Source of the DNA: Linanthus parryae
Taxonomy: Eukaryota; Streptophyta; Magnoliopsida; Ericales; Polemoniaceae
Assembly: GCA_023055425.1 (NCBI GenBank)
Contig: JALGPY010000003.1
Location: 67,812,991 to 67,876,990 of the forward strand
DNA length: 64,000 nt
Direction of reading: 5' to 3'
In this document: piece after piece, positions 8,949-18,676 of the stretch
How positions within the stretch are numbered: the stretch's first letter is position 1
How the letters are laid out: the number at the start of each line of letters is the position of its first letter
Position numbers and translations under genes: made by a program
Notes under the pieces: model-generated
What the model was told of the DNA's origin: nothing
The model's database searches: none
What the model saw: only the letters and a program-made list of their open reading frames with translations

Positions 8949-11673
8949 ATTCCTGCATCAGCAGAATCCAACGCAGCGGCCTTGGCTTTGCATCCTTTTT
9001 CTCCAGTAAGTATTTCAATGCACTGTGATCTGTGAATATGATGACTTTTGAACCCACTAGGTAGGATCTGAACTTATCCAGAGCAAAAACAACTGCCAGC
9101 AGCTCCTTCTCTGTAGTCCCATAATTAATCTGTGCCTCATTCAGGACCCTGCTGGCATAGTAAATGACACTGCACACTTTATCTTTTCGCTGTCCTAGTA
9201 CTGCGTCCACTGCGTAATCACTGGCGTCACACATCAGCTCGAATGGGAGGGTCCAATCTGGCGTTGTGATGATGGGTGCAGTTGTCAGCCTGTCTTTAAG
9301 TACGTTAAAGGCTTCTTTGTAGGCTTCGTCAAATATGAAGGGCACATCTTTTACCAACAAATTACATAGTGGCATTGTAATTTTGGAGAAATATTTGATA
9401 ATCCTTCTGTAAAATCCTGCATGGCCCAAAAAACTCTTGATTGCCTTCAATGTGGTTGGATATGGTAGCTGCTTGATCACCTCTATCTTTGCTCTGTCTA
9501 CTTCTAGTCCTTTGCTGGAAATCCTGTGTCCTAGCACTATTCCTTCTGTAACCATGAAGTGGCATTTTTCCCAGTTGAGTACCAGGTTAATTTTTCTGCA
9601 TCGAATCAGAACTCTGGCCAGATGGCATAAGCAGTTATCAAAGCTGTCCCCAAATAACGAAAAATCGTCCATGAAAACTTCCAAATTTTTCTCTATCATG
9701 TCAGAGAAAATGGCCATCATACATCTTTGGAATGTTGCTGGGGCATTGCATAATCCAAATGGCATTCGTCTAAAGGCAAATGTTCCATATGGGCAGGTGA
9801 ACGTCGTCTTTTCTTGATCTTCTGGATTTATATAGATCTGGTTGTAGCCAGAGTACCCGTCAAGGAAGCAGTAGTAAGCATGGTGGGCCAGTCTGTCAAA
9901 CATCTGGTCCATGAATGGCAGCGGAAAGTGGTCTTTCAGTGTTGCGTCGTTCAGCTTCCGATAGTCCATACAGATTCGCCAGCCAGTGACAGTGCGCTGG
10001 GCGATCTGCTCCTGATCAGCGTTCTGTACTACTGTAATACCCCATTTCTTTGGTACACACTGGACAGGACTGACCCAGGTGCTGTCTGATATGGGGTATA
10101 TAATCCCTGCTTCTAGCCACTTCATGACCTCCTTACGTACCACATCTTTCATAATTGGGTTTAGTCTCCGTTGAGGTTGGATGACTGGCTTCTTTCCTTC
10201 TTCAATTCTTATTTTGTGCATGCAGTAATCAGGACTGATTCCCTTTAGGTCCGCAATTGTCCATTCGATGGCTTCTTTATGCTCTCGAAGTACCTCCAGC
10301 AGCTTTTGTTCCTGTTCCTGAGATAAAAGAGACGAAACAATTACCGGCAGAGTATTATTTTCACCAATAAAAGCGTACCTGAGGTGGTCTGGCAACTGTT
10401 TCAATTCCAGGACTGGTGGTTCCTGGAGTGATGGGACCAGTGTCATTTTCTGCTCGCCTCCTTCATCCTTATATAGAGTGACCCAGCTCTCTGTTCCCAT
10501 GATCTGCTCAGCCTGGTGCTCCTCTGTTTCCTCTGGATACATGTCCTCAAATTCCTCCCATAAATTTTCCATCTCCTCACTCTCCAGATCATCAATTACT
10601 TCCACTGCAAAACAGTTTTCATGCCCATAATGGTCAGGAAGTTGGAGAGATTTGAAGAATTTGAATTTCACTTTTTCTTCATTGATTTGCATGGACAGCT
10701 CTCCACTTTTGCAGTTAATAATGGCTTCACCAGTTGCTAGGAAGGGTCTGCCCAAGATTAGCGGGACCTCTCCGGCCTCCATATCGAGTATCACAAAATC
10801 TGCTGGAAAGATAAGCTCTCCAACTTTTACCATGATATCTTCAATTACTCCATAGGCAGGTTTCACAGATCTGTCAGCCATTTGAAGCAAAATTCTTGTT
10901 GGCCGTGGTTCTCCGACTCCCAGACTTTTGAAGATGGTTAGTGGCATCAGGTTAATGCTGGCACCCAAGTCGCATAAGGCTTTTCCTGTGTATGCACTGC
11001 CCAGAGTTACTGGGATAACAAAACTGCCCCGGTCTTTCTTTTTCAGTGGTAGACCGTTTTTCACACAACTGCTCGCTTCTGCCGTCAGATTCACTGTTTC
11101 GAAGTCGCTCATCCGCCTTCTCCCATACAATATGTCTTTGAGAAATTTCGCATAAGTAGGAATTTTGGCAAGTGCTTCGACGAAAGGTATGTTTATCTGT
11201 AATTGCTTGAATACCTCCAGAAATCTGGCGTAGTCTTTCCGGTCATCTCTCTTACGTGTCTTCAGAGGGTAAGGTACCTCCTTAGAGATTGGCACTGTTT
11301 CTGGATTACCCTCATTAGTCTGCTCTGCTTCCTGCTCGACCGAACCCCTTTTCTGAGGGTTATCGGTTGAACTGTCTTCCCTGTCAATCACTTCGTGTTC
11401 AATAATCTTTGACTTTTCTGCACGTGCATGACTGGGATACGGCGGATCCTGCAGTTCAATTCCACTCCGAGTTGTGATAGCATTGATTTGAGCGCGTGGA
11501 TTGTTCACTGTATTTGATGGTAAATTCCCCGGGGCTCGTTCTGCCTGGTTCTGTGCAAGCTGACCATTCTGTACCTCCAAGTTGCGGATAGCAATTTTCA
11601 TTTGGCTTACATCAGCAGTTAATGACTCCATCTGCGCAAATCTAGCTTCCCACTGCTTATTAAATTTCTCCAT
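8914..11673 (-). CDS. pol: Protease-reverse transcriptase-RNase H of the Athila-like element
   Basis: A 919-codon open frame. An aspartic protease with DLGAS at residues 235-239 and the flap-side LILGRPFL at about 305-312 is followed by a gypsy RT (block MDYRKLND at about 569-576, SGYNQI at 608-613, [13 protein letters not shown] at 638-650, catalytic FMDD at 667-670) and by RNase H from about 811 ([32 protein letters not shown]). Protease processes Gag-Pol, RT and RNase H make the cDNA. The frame ends early at 8914 because of an extra base in an A run; integrase follows in another frame. Gag lies upstream in a different frame, so a second frameshift near 11700 is likely. Best preserved pol in the window. 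Confidence 0.93.
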   Translation of the reverse strand: MEKFNKQWEARFAQMESLTADVSQMKIAIRNLEVQNGQLAQNQAERAPGNLPSNTVNNPRAQINAITTRSGIELQDPPYPSHARAEKSKIIEHEVIDREDSSTDNPQKRGSVEQEAEQTNEGNPETVPISKEVPYPLKTRKRDDRKDYARFLEVFKQLQINIPFVEALAKIPTYAKFLKDILYGRRRMSDFETVNLTAEASSCVKNGLPLKKKDRGSFVIPVTLGSAYTGKALCDLGASINLMPLTIFKSLGVGEPRPTRILLQMADRSVKPAYGVIEDIMVKVGELIFPADFVILDMEAGEVPLILGRPFLATGEAIINCKSGELSMQINEEKVKFKFFKSLQLPDHYGHENCFAVEVIDDLESEEMENLWEEFEDMYPEETEEHQAEQIMGTESWVTLYKDEGGEQKMTLVPSLQEPPVLELKQLPDHLRYAFIGENNTLPVIVSSLLSQEQEQKLLEVLREHKEAIEWTIADLKGISPDYCMHKIRIEEGKKPVIQPQRRLNPIMKDVVRKEVMKWLEAGIIYPISDSTWVSPVQCVPKKWGITVVQNADQEQIAQRTVTGWRICMDYRKLNDATLKDHFPLPFMDQMFDRLAHHAYYCFLDGYSGYNQIYINPEDQEKTTFTCPYGTFAFRRMPFGLCNAPATFQRCMMAIFSDMIEKNLEVFMDDFSLFGDSFDNCLCHLARVLIRCRKINLVLNWEKCHFMVTEGIVLGHRISSKGLEVDRAKIEVIKQLPYPTTLKAIKSFLGHAGFYRRIIKYFSKITMPLCNLLVKDVPFIFDEAYKEAFNVLKDRLTTAPIITTPDWTLPFELMCDASDYAVDAVLGQRKDKVCSVIYYASRVLNEAQINYGTTEKELLAVVFALDKFRSYLVGSKVIIFTDHSALKYLLEKKDAKPRPLRWILLMQEFDVEIRDKKRS

Positions 11674-11701
11674 ATAGGACTAAAATGTTGTTGTGACAAA
11701 T

Positions 11702-12922
11702 TTAGCTGTGGTGGTGCTGCTGGTGCGTGCTGTGCTGGGCTGTCTGTTGTGCCTGTGGCATGTGCTGGAACCCTGGCGCATAGACTGCTGCATTAGGGTT
11801 TCCGTACCGAAACCCTGGATGGTCACGTGTGCCTGGCCTGTAGCGATTAGGATCCCACTGCTGCTGAACATAATTGGCATTTTCGGTCTGAAGCTCCAGA
11901 ATTGCTGCGTCAAGGTCAGGTTCGTCCACTGATGCCACAGGCTTCTTCTCTGTATACACCTTTTTAACTAAGTCTTGTACCACTTTCGTGAGATTGTCAA
12001 TCCTTTCATCAGCCACTGGTTCTGCTATCGCTGTGAGCCTGCGGTCATCAAACAGACGAGTATCCTGTTTGGCTAATTGTTTCATCAGTTCATATGCTCC
12101 ATCTTTATCCACATGGTATAGAAAGTTACCCCCAGCTTCCCTATCAATCCTGTCAGCATTCTCCCTGTCAAGAGCATGGTAGAATACCTGCAGAATTTTT
12201 GCGTCCCCGAAGCCATGATTGGGGCATTTTTTAACGAGTCTCACCAGCATGTCCCATGCGTCTACCACCGTTTCCCCCATATTTTGTTTGAAAGATAAGA
12301 TCTCACTCTGCAGCTTGATGACACGGGACGCGGGGTAGTACTTTGCCAAAAAATCAATAACGCATCCCCCCCAGGTAGTGATAGATCTCGGTGGTCTTGC
12401 TTCCAGCCAGTCTTTTGCTGTTCCGAACAAGCAGTATGGGAATAAAATTATCTTTAGCGTATACGCTTCGACTCCCCTATACTTAATCTTGTTGCAGTAG
12501 TCTCCGAACATTCCAAGGAAGTCGTTTGGATCTTCATCTGCTTTCCCATTGAAAGGACAATGAGTCTGGGCGGTCTGAATGGTGGATGATTTTAGATCGA
12601 AGTGCTCTGCTGTAATGGGTGGCACTACGATAGCTGGTTGATGTCCTCCGGTTGGGACTTCAAAGTTTTCGACTATCGCCCTTCCAAACCTTTTGTAAGT
12701 CCTCTAATTGTTCCTGGCAGCAAAGCCTGCTGCTATCAGCTCCTCAATGTAAAGAGCCATCTGTGCTGGAGTGCGTTGCTGCTGTCCTGTGGGTGTTACT
12801 GCTTCGGTTGGAACGTCTTCTTCGTGCTCAGACATCGCGGTTCGGTGTCTGCGACTTTTCTCTCTGAAAAGTTTTTCGGGATCTTCAAGTGGCGAGACCA
12901 GTTTGCTAGGCAATCTGGGCAT
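11702..12922 (-). pseudogene. gag: Gag of the Athila-like element
   Basis: Starts MPRLPSKLVSPLEDPEK at 12922, upstream of which only about 120 bp of leader separate it from the PBS. A TAG at about 12704 breaks the frame after 71 codons; the same frame continues to 11702 (from PPITAEHFD). The central part has the retrotransposon gag capsid pattern: HCPFNGKADEDPNDFLGMF, KIILFPYCLFGTAKDWLEA, WGGCVIDFLAKYYPA, SFKQNMGETVVDAWD. I see no CCHC zinc knuckle, as in other Athila gags. The His/Gln-rich end (QHSTHQQHHHS) is probably produced by a frameshift into pol. Gag forms the virus-like particle in the cytoplasm. Confidence 0.88.
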
Positions 12923-13042
12923 ATACTAGAATAGCCTGAAAATCAGAATTCAAGAGCAATAAGTTAAAAGAAAATAAACGTAAAAAGAAAAGAAAAAACT
13001 TTGAGACTTATTCTAATTTCTTTTAAGAAAAACTGTAACCGT

Positions 13043-13060
13043 TCCCCGGCAACGGCGCCA
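13043..13060 (-). other. Primer-binding site complementary to tRNA-Asp
   Basis: The plus strand reads tccccggcaacggcgcca, identical to the 3' end of plant tRNA-Asp(GTC) with its CCA as I know it. It lies 6 nt inside the 5' LTR boundary (13067). tRNA-Asp priming is characteristic of Athila elements. Confidence 0.9.
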
Positions 13061-14063
13061 AAAACTTGACAGCGTAAACCTATCTGCTTTTTCGCAAGTG
13101 TACGATCAAGTAATATAGAGTATGTATTTATGACTCTGGTTGTCGAACCCTCGAGAACAGTTTAAGTTTTACTTATTAGAAATAGAATTAGATGCAAAGC
13201 TTGTAAAAAGGAGGAAGGTTGGGATGTGATTATACTCAACTAATTTGCAGTAAATAAAGCAATATTTAGAAAAGCTTATTTTATTTTTCTGTTAAGTAAT
13301 TTTCAGGAATTGTGGTAGTTTGTAAAAAATGATGATTCTAAAAATCTAGGTCCCAGGATCCCCTAGGGTTACTTTCCAGCTTACCTGGTGTAGTTGATTT
13401 CAGAAACACACAGCAGTTTTGTTTATGCCAGCATACCAATAGTACAATCTCCTCTCGGTCTCATGTACCTGTCACTCTCCTGCAGATTTCGGGTCCTCTC
13501 GGTCCACCTAAATCTGCAGGTTTGCTCTAAGTCTGCTAGGGTTAAAGGTTCTCCTCTCGGTCTCCCCCTAAACGTCTAGCAGTTAGTCTAATGTTTCTGG
13601 CTAACACCCTGGTTCTTTTCACCTCTCGGTCCATCAAGATAGGGTATGAAATCCTGTCTTTTCTTCCTAACTCTCACTGGCCACTCTCGCGCACCAGATC
13701 CTGTCTATAACACTCCTGGGTGATCAAGCCATTCATGTATGTAAATAAAATTAAAGACAAGATAATAAACAATCCATCCTGTATGAAGACTTCAACTAGT
13801 CATGCATCTGAAAATCAAACAAACCAGTCTGCTGAATTCATAAACCCTAGGTTCACCAAGAACCTAGGAAAAAGGTTTAGCTAGCTTGCATTATTGAAAA
13901 ACACTATTTTATAAAAGAAGAAAAGATCAAACGAGTTTATGGCTGAATACTGAAAAACTGCTCCAATCCTGCTTTTCTCCAATCCCGACGGCTCTGAAAC
14001 TGGCTGCTGTGATGATGATTGTAGATGTGTGAGTGTAACCCTAATTCTGTGCTAGGACACCTT

Positions 14064-14071
14064 CTTTTATA
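14064..14071 (-). promoter_or_regulatory. TATA box of the Athila 5' LTR
   Basis: TATAAAAG on the minus strand, 84 nt from the nearest dyad (14155). Expected core promoter of the full-length genomic RNA. Confidence 0.6.
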
Positions 14072-14154
14072 CTGCCACAGTCTCTAAACTGATGCACGAA
14101 ATTCCTGTTCTACCCTTGCAAAAACCCGTCCTGGAAGCTTCTGGAAACCACACG

Positions 14155-14450
14155 TGCGTTCGAACGCAGCTCCCCTGCGTTCAAACGCAGTGCGTCTGAA
14201 CGCACATCTCCTGCGTTTGAACGCAGGCCTTAACCAATTCTCTTCTTTCTACTGGCTTCTCGGACTTGTGCGTCTGAACGCAGCTCCCCTGCGTTTGAAC
14301 GCACAACTTGGTCTTCACAATCTTAGAGTCGAGTCCTGCGTTTGAATGCAGGTCTGTGCGTCTGAACGAACAGACTTTGCCTTTTTTCTGCCTTTCCTCT
14401 TCTGCTGCCATGTGGTGCGTTTGAACGCAGCTCCCCTGTGTTTGAACGCA
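14155..14450. repeat. Dyad cluster in U3 of the Athila 5' LTR
   Basis: Ten TGCGTT..AACGCA-type units corresponding one to one with those at 2785-3080. Several have drifted (for example TGTGTTTGAACGCA at 14437), but the paired 21-bp arrangement is kept. Confidence 0.9.
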
Positions 14451-14745
14451 CAACTTAGAATTTTTTCGCACTTTCCTGCACAGCTTTCTCGATACACCGC
14501 CTCCAAATCCAAGTCAATCTCATGCATTTCTCAAAACCTGCTACCTGCACATCATAACATGTACCCACGATCATATCCAACAAACAAAATTACACATGAA
14601 ATTACTCAAATCTTACGATCATGTCCTATAAGTTTCTGCCTCGTATCAAGTAGAAAATAAGCTGAAAATGGCCAAACTCAACTCTCACAGGGTTAGAACC
14701 AATGGTAAAAAGATGTCCCAGACTAATCTCATTTTCAAGCTATCA

Positions 14746-14750
14746 GACAG
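14746..14750. repeat. Target-site duplication, right copy (Athila insertion)
   Basis: gacag, identical to 1708-1712, directly after the terminal CA of the right LTR. It belongs to the protease coding sequence of the Tat-like element. Confidence 0.95.
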
Positions 14751-15726
14751 CATCAAGGCGATGAATCCAAGCACGGCCTATAATCATGATATACGTAGTG
14801 TTCGCATCTATGACATAAAACTTGGCTGAACATTTGATTTTACCGATCTGGAGACCCAGACGGATCCATCCGATTGTCATTCTGGAGTTGCTTCCAAATC
14901 CCATCAGCGGGGATGGACGCCTGACAATCTTCTGCTCTGGGATTTCTGCTAGCTTCAGAGTGTTGAGCGAGACAACGTTAACCGCTGCTCCTCCGTCGAC
15001 AAACGCTCTTTTGAACTCCACACCATTGATGACTGCCGTTACATACAGAGGCTTCTGGTGGCTCGCATCTGTCTTCTTGTCGCTTGCGGAGAAGGTTATG
15101 ACCTTTTCTGTAGAGCGAGATGCCCTAACAACCTTCCCGTTGGAGATCACGATATATTCCTCGTAATCTTCAGCTATCCTCAGGATCGCTTTTGTAATTT
15201 CCTTCCGGCACTTCTCCGAGGAGTTCATTTCATCGAAGAACGTGCTGAACCCGTGCGACCCCGTCATCCGATCAGCACGTTCGTCCTCCGTGTCTATGCT
15301 GTAGTCCTCGTCGTTGTGAATCTCAGCAATGATGGGTAGACCATCCTCTGCAACCTCTTCAAGGTCCATGATCGAGATCATGGCAACCTCTTTTCCCTTC
15401 GGCTCTTGCTCCGCGTGGGAAGGTAGTGGATTGTTTTGCACATCCTTCCTCTGGTCACTGACAATCAGCTCGCCATTTTTCATCTTTTGGCTTACCATGA
15501 TTCTGAGCTTCTTGAAGTCAGTTGTGGGATGCATGACCTTTCCGTGACATTCACACCACTTTGGGTCCCTCTCCATCTCCTTGGAGGGTGTCCTTTCAAG
15601 CGGCGGCAAGATTCCGTCTTTACGCCATTGTCTGCACAAGTCACTCGCTTCCTCTACCGAACACGGTAGGGGTGGTGCATCGAAGTTTGCGACCTTCGGC
15701 TGCTTTTGGGGTGAAACCATATTCAC
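14746..15726 (-). pseudogene. pol: Protease region of the Tat-like element, cut by the Athila insertion
   Basis: Open from 15726 into the Athila junction. Residues around 230-320 form a retropepsin-like domain: AFVDGGAAVNVVSL (the catalytic D-S/T-G is here DGG, so possibly altered) and a flap-side TTYIMIIGRAWIHRL just before the break, matching the (L)LGRPWIH block of gypsy proteases. The N-terminal part has a Cys/His stretch (WCECHGKVMHPTTDF) resembling the zinc-finger-like segment of Tat gag-pro proteins. The frame is the same as gag, so gag and pro were probably one ORF. It continues at 1689 on the other side of the Athila element. Confidence 0.8.
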
Positions 15727-16977
15727 CTCGGCTTCACGTCCCCTTTTGTAGCTGAACCTCCCAATTTTAAAGGTAGTCCTGCTCGGGGACCTCTCAGAGG
15801 CGTGCCTCTTCTTCTACCTCTCCACTATAGGCTCTATGTTCTTTGTTCATTCGATCAACTTCAAAAATGTAGGAGTTTGCAGGTTGATAAGCATACCTTT
15901 GTACTCGTCTCTCATGCACTGCAGGCATATTTCAACGAGTCTGCTCTCGAGTATCACATCTTTTCATTCCAAGGACTTGGCCCTGAACTTCTTGATGAAT
16001 GTCACTCCATCCTCCTCGCGCTTCTGGTACATCCGCGAAAGATGAATCATTGTCACCTTTTCTTCCATTTGAAAGAACTTAGTATAAAATTTCTGGACCA
16101 TATCATCCCAGGTCTTCACGGATCCAGCCTCCAGTGTCCTGTACCACTTGTAGGCCACGTTCCCCAGGGATTTAGGGAACTCGCGCATCAGCAGCTTAGG
16201 ATCAGCCCTGTATGGCCCCATCACATCGATGAAACGCATAACATGCTCGTGGGCGTTTCCATTGACATCTTCGAACTTGTCCCATTTAGGAGCCTTATAC
16301 CCAGCGGGATTAGGCATGAGGTAGATCTCGCGTGGGATAGGTGGATCATTGTCGAGCTTCGGGATGATGGTGTCCGCGAACGATTGATTGGCTAGGATGG
16401 TTTCTATGCGCCGCTGCAGCGACTTCATACACTTCGGCGCATTTCCCCCAGCAGCAGGAGGAGGAGTTGTTGCAGGAAGAGGCGACACATATGCCGCGGG
16501 AGGGCTAGGAGCATATTGTGAATTCACGTTGCCCCACGTTGCCGATGGAGGAGGAAAGGGGTATTCTGAGGCCGGATTGGGTACCAGAGTTGGAGGTTGA
16601 GGAGTGTGAGTAGCAAGAGGCAACATTTGAGCTGTTGGCCCCTGAATTGAGGGTAACTGCGTAGTTGTCGGTGGAGTTTGAAGGTTAGGATTGGGTGGTG
16701 TGGTTGACACTCCCAATCCTTGAGTGGTGGAGGCTCCTCCTCCCTGAGAGACGGTGGTGGCCGATGCGGGATTTGGGGCGAGAGTCCCCAGGATAGCCAT
16801 TATCCGTTCCAGCTGTGCAGATTGAGCTTTGAGAGCCTTTGCCTGGTTCTGGATGGTGGTGTCCAAGGCCTCTAACGTCGGAGCTTCACCGGTGGCTGTA
16901 GGAGTACGGCGGGCCTCCTTTCCCGAGGTAGTATCCGTGGAAGGCGATCTGTTACTGACATCATCTTCATGAGACAT
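15727..16977 (-). pseudogene. gag: Gag of the Tat-like element
   Basis: The ATG at 16977 (MSHEDDVSNRS) lies 20 nt downstream of the PBS, so I prefer it over the longer open stretch beginning at 17121, which runs into the LTR. The N-terminal half is low complexity, rich in Pro, Thr, Ala and Gly. The capsid-like part follows: PKWDKFEDVNGNAHEHVMRF, LLMREFPKSLGNVAYKWYRTL, WDDMVQKFYTKFF, SRMYQKREEDGVTFIKKFRAKSLE. A TGA at 15964-15966 interrupts it; the same frame runs on with recognisable gag (KDVILESRLVEICLQCM) but meets a further TGA and a TAG before reaching the protease ORF. Confidence 0.85.
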
Positions 16978-16996
16978 GGTTGCTTGGAATGGTAAG

Positions 16997-17012
16997 TTCA
17001 CGTCGGGTTCAC
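16997..17012 (-). other. Primer-binding site of the Tat-like element, probably tRNA-Trp
   Basis: The plus strand reads ttcacgtcgggttcac, matching the 3' end of plant tRNA-Trp(CCA) as I remember it (TTCACGTCGGGTTCA plus CCA, with one C missing). It sits 5 nt inside the putative LTR edge at 17018. The tRNA identity is from memory. Confidence 0.5.
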
Positions 17013-17017
17013 AAAAA

Positions 17018-17645
17018 TGTGTACGAGAGAATCCTGCAGAGAGAACTCTATGTACACCAAGGACAGAGGATAGAAATGCCACAGGAAGTGTTGGGTTGTG
17101 TGTAGGGAGAGAGTAAGGCAATAGTACTGTATGAGAGAGAGAGAGACAGGATTTGGGCAGAGCTTTCGCGTATCTCGGGTCGTCCTCCTTGTATGGAAGG
17201 GTTAACGTCCTATATATATAACGGAGAATGTGACCCTTGTAGTGCGGTTAATGCACCCATCAATGGCGGCTGAATTAGCTTAACCACAACGGCACGTTCG
17301 TCCGCGTATATAGGGACCGTTACAGCACGTTGTCCGCGTATACCGGAACCGTTATGGGGTAGACCAGGTTTGACCGGTTTGACCGGGTCTATGAAGCTCG
17401 TGCCATAAATCTCTCAAAAGCAGTTACTAGGGGTCGCGTGCGGGCTTGGTTGTCGCTCGCACGCGATAGGACTCACTCTAGCCTCCAAACCACTAAGTCC
17501 CTACAAGTCCCGTGCGGTGGTATGCGAGGGCCCTGTCTCGCAGCCCCCACGTGGATCAGCGCGGCTGGTGATCCAGTGTGTGTGGAGCACAACTAGGTGT
17601 GCTAGATGATCGCCACGTGGCTAAGATCTGCCTTTCCAGAAAGCA
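17018..17645 (-). repeat. 5' LTR of the Tat-like element
   Basis: Begins with tgtgtacgagag right after the PBS. The outer edge is not certain: copia LTR sequence is recognisable from about 17646 (ctacaatagtccaac), which sets the limit. A TATA box on the minus strand is at 17210-17222 (tatatatata). The stretch has no coding sequence. The partner LTR lies outside the window, so the boundary cannot be confirmed here. Confidence 0.6.
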
Positions 17646-18662
17646 CTATCTACAATAGTCCAACAACTCCTTGTTAACTACATAAAGGCCCCTCCTAGTT
17701 CTACATGAACTTGGATTAGTCCCTTCCTTGCATATTAGTCCTACTAAGTTCGCAAGGTGTTTCAAAGTGATCCTTTTCATTAATTTAATCATATTTATTA
17801 ATTCTGAATCTAGTTCAAATCTATTTGATGTGTGACCCCATATGTTTCTACTTAGTTGGTAGTAACTTATTACTAACATGAAGCGGTGTCTAGCAACACA
17901 TCGATGCACCCAACTAATAGAACTAAGTCACTGATCCCGAAAAACCATTGTGACCAATATCTCATATTGAACTATCCCTTTGTCTCCATATCCGGATTTG
18001 ACACAAGACATAAATAGTCACACTCGTATGTCCAATCCATAGTTCCTGGATCCTGGGAATATGCTTATGCAAGAAGATAACATCAATATCTCCATATTGA
18101 TTTATCTGAGTCTGGCCAGATATTCAATAAGACTCATCCCTCGAGTGTTCGTGGATATTTTCTCCCATTATGTGGGAGGGACAAATCCATTATACATCAC
18201 TACGATCTCTAATCTTGCTTCCTATCATGTCGGGTAATTACCTTTATAGTCACTCAGTTACGGTGTAATGTTTGATAACATCAAAGCACAATACTCCACA
18301 ACTAAAGTATCTAGTGACTTCAAGTCTAAGGATTGGAATTGTATTAGCACTATGAGAAGCAATTGTGACTTTAAAATAATCTAATGTATCCTCCTCGTTG
18401 TGGGTCAATCCAGTATGTCATTACTCCTAATGCATACCCATGTGTTAGACTTGATATCTCCATATCAATCTACACAAATATAAGTCTATATTTTATTGTC
18501 CTGTTAATCAATATAATGGAAAAGGGATATTTAAGATAAACAACACATTGTATCTAAGGACTTCATTATATTAAATATCACAATAAATAACAAATGAATA
18601 TTCTAGCCAATAACATTGTTCACACTAAATATAAGATTGCCTCTAGGGCACCTATCCTAACA
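17646..18662 (-). repeat. 3' LTR of copia X1, partial
   Basis: Corresponds to 24651 onward in the right LTR and ends (plus strand) in cctatcctaaca, which is the start of the LTR on the minus strand (tgttaggatag). The missing 420 bp would hold the R/U5 end. The simplest reading is that the Tat-like element inserted into this LTR. Confidence 0.85.
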
Positions 18663-18676
18663 GTCTCCCAATTGCA
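18663..18676 (-). other. Polypurine tract of copia X1
   Basis: Minus strand reads tgcaattgggagac directly before the LTR start. Element Y has the equivalent tgcaagtgggagac before its 3' LTR. Confidence 0.8.

Larger units (their letters stand above)
1713..14745 (-). mobile_element. Athila-like Ty3/gypsy retrotransposon, complete with both LTRs
   Basis: The 13,033-bp element is bounded by TG...CA LTRs of 1663 and 1679 bp and by a perfect 5-bp duplication of gacag. On the minus strand: 5' LTR 13067-14745, PBS 13043-13060, gag 11702-12922, PR-RT-RNase H 8914-11673, integrase 7512-8948, an array of dyad repeats 6777-7339, an env-position ORF 4993-6393, a long 3' non-coding part, a PPT at 3376-3390 and the 3' LTR 1713-3375. 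A tRNA-Asp PBS, very large size and an extra ORF after integrase are Athila hallmarks. The LTRs differ by a 16-bp indel and a few tens of substitutions by eye, so it is not very recent. It carries stops in gag and integrase and a one-base insertion between RNase H and integrase. Confidence 0.95.
13067..14745 (-). repeat. 5' LTR of the Athila-like element
   Basis: Full-length partner of 1713-3375, TG...CA ends, 1679 bp. It has a 16-bp near-duplication (ctccaatcc repeated, around 13961-13987) absent from the other LTR. TATA box on the minus strand at 14064-14071; ten dyads at 14155-14450 upstream of it; four CCTCTCGGTC copies between 13451 and 13631. Confidence 0.95.
1..17645 (-). mobile_element. 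Tat-like Ty3/gypsy LTR retrotransposon, 5' part, split by an Athila insertion
   Basis: Read on the minus strand the order is LTR (17018-17645), PBS, gag, protease, linker and reverse transcriptase, then the element leaves the window at base 1. Domain order PR-RT places it in Ty3/gypsy; the RT and the gag/protease resemble the Tat/Ogre branch, which is my inference from sequence style. A 13-kb Athila-like element sits between the protease and the linker at 1713-14745. When the insertion and one 5-bp duplicate are discounted the protease frame continues into the linker (frame arithmetic: 13038 bp removed, divisible by 3). RNase H, integrase and the 3' LTR lie off the left edge. Stops and a frameshift make this copy non-functional. 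Confidence 0.85.

Noticed and set aside
9437..11155. Plus-strand ORFs of 67-126 codons across the Athila pol
   Set aside because: Antisense readings of the long pol ORF; none has recognisable motifs.
13041..13060. Match to a tRNA-Asp 3' end as a possible tRNA gene
   Set aside because: Only the last 18 nt match, with no cloverleaf upstream; its position beside the LTR identifies it as a primer-binding site.
15802..16395. 197-codon plus-strand ORF
   Set aside because: It is antisense to the gag of the Tat-like element, which has clear family blocks on the other strand; no domain in this frame.
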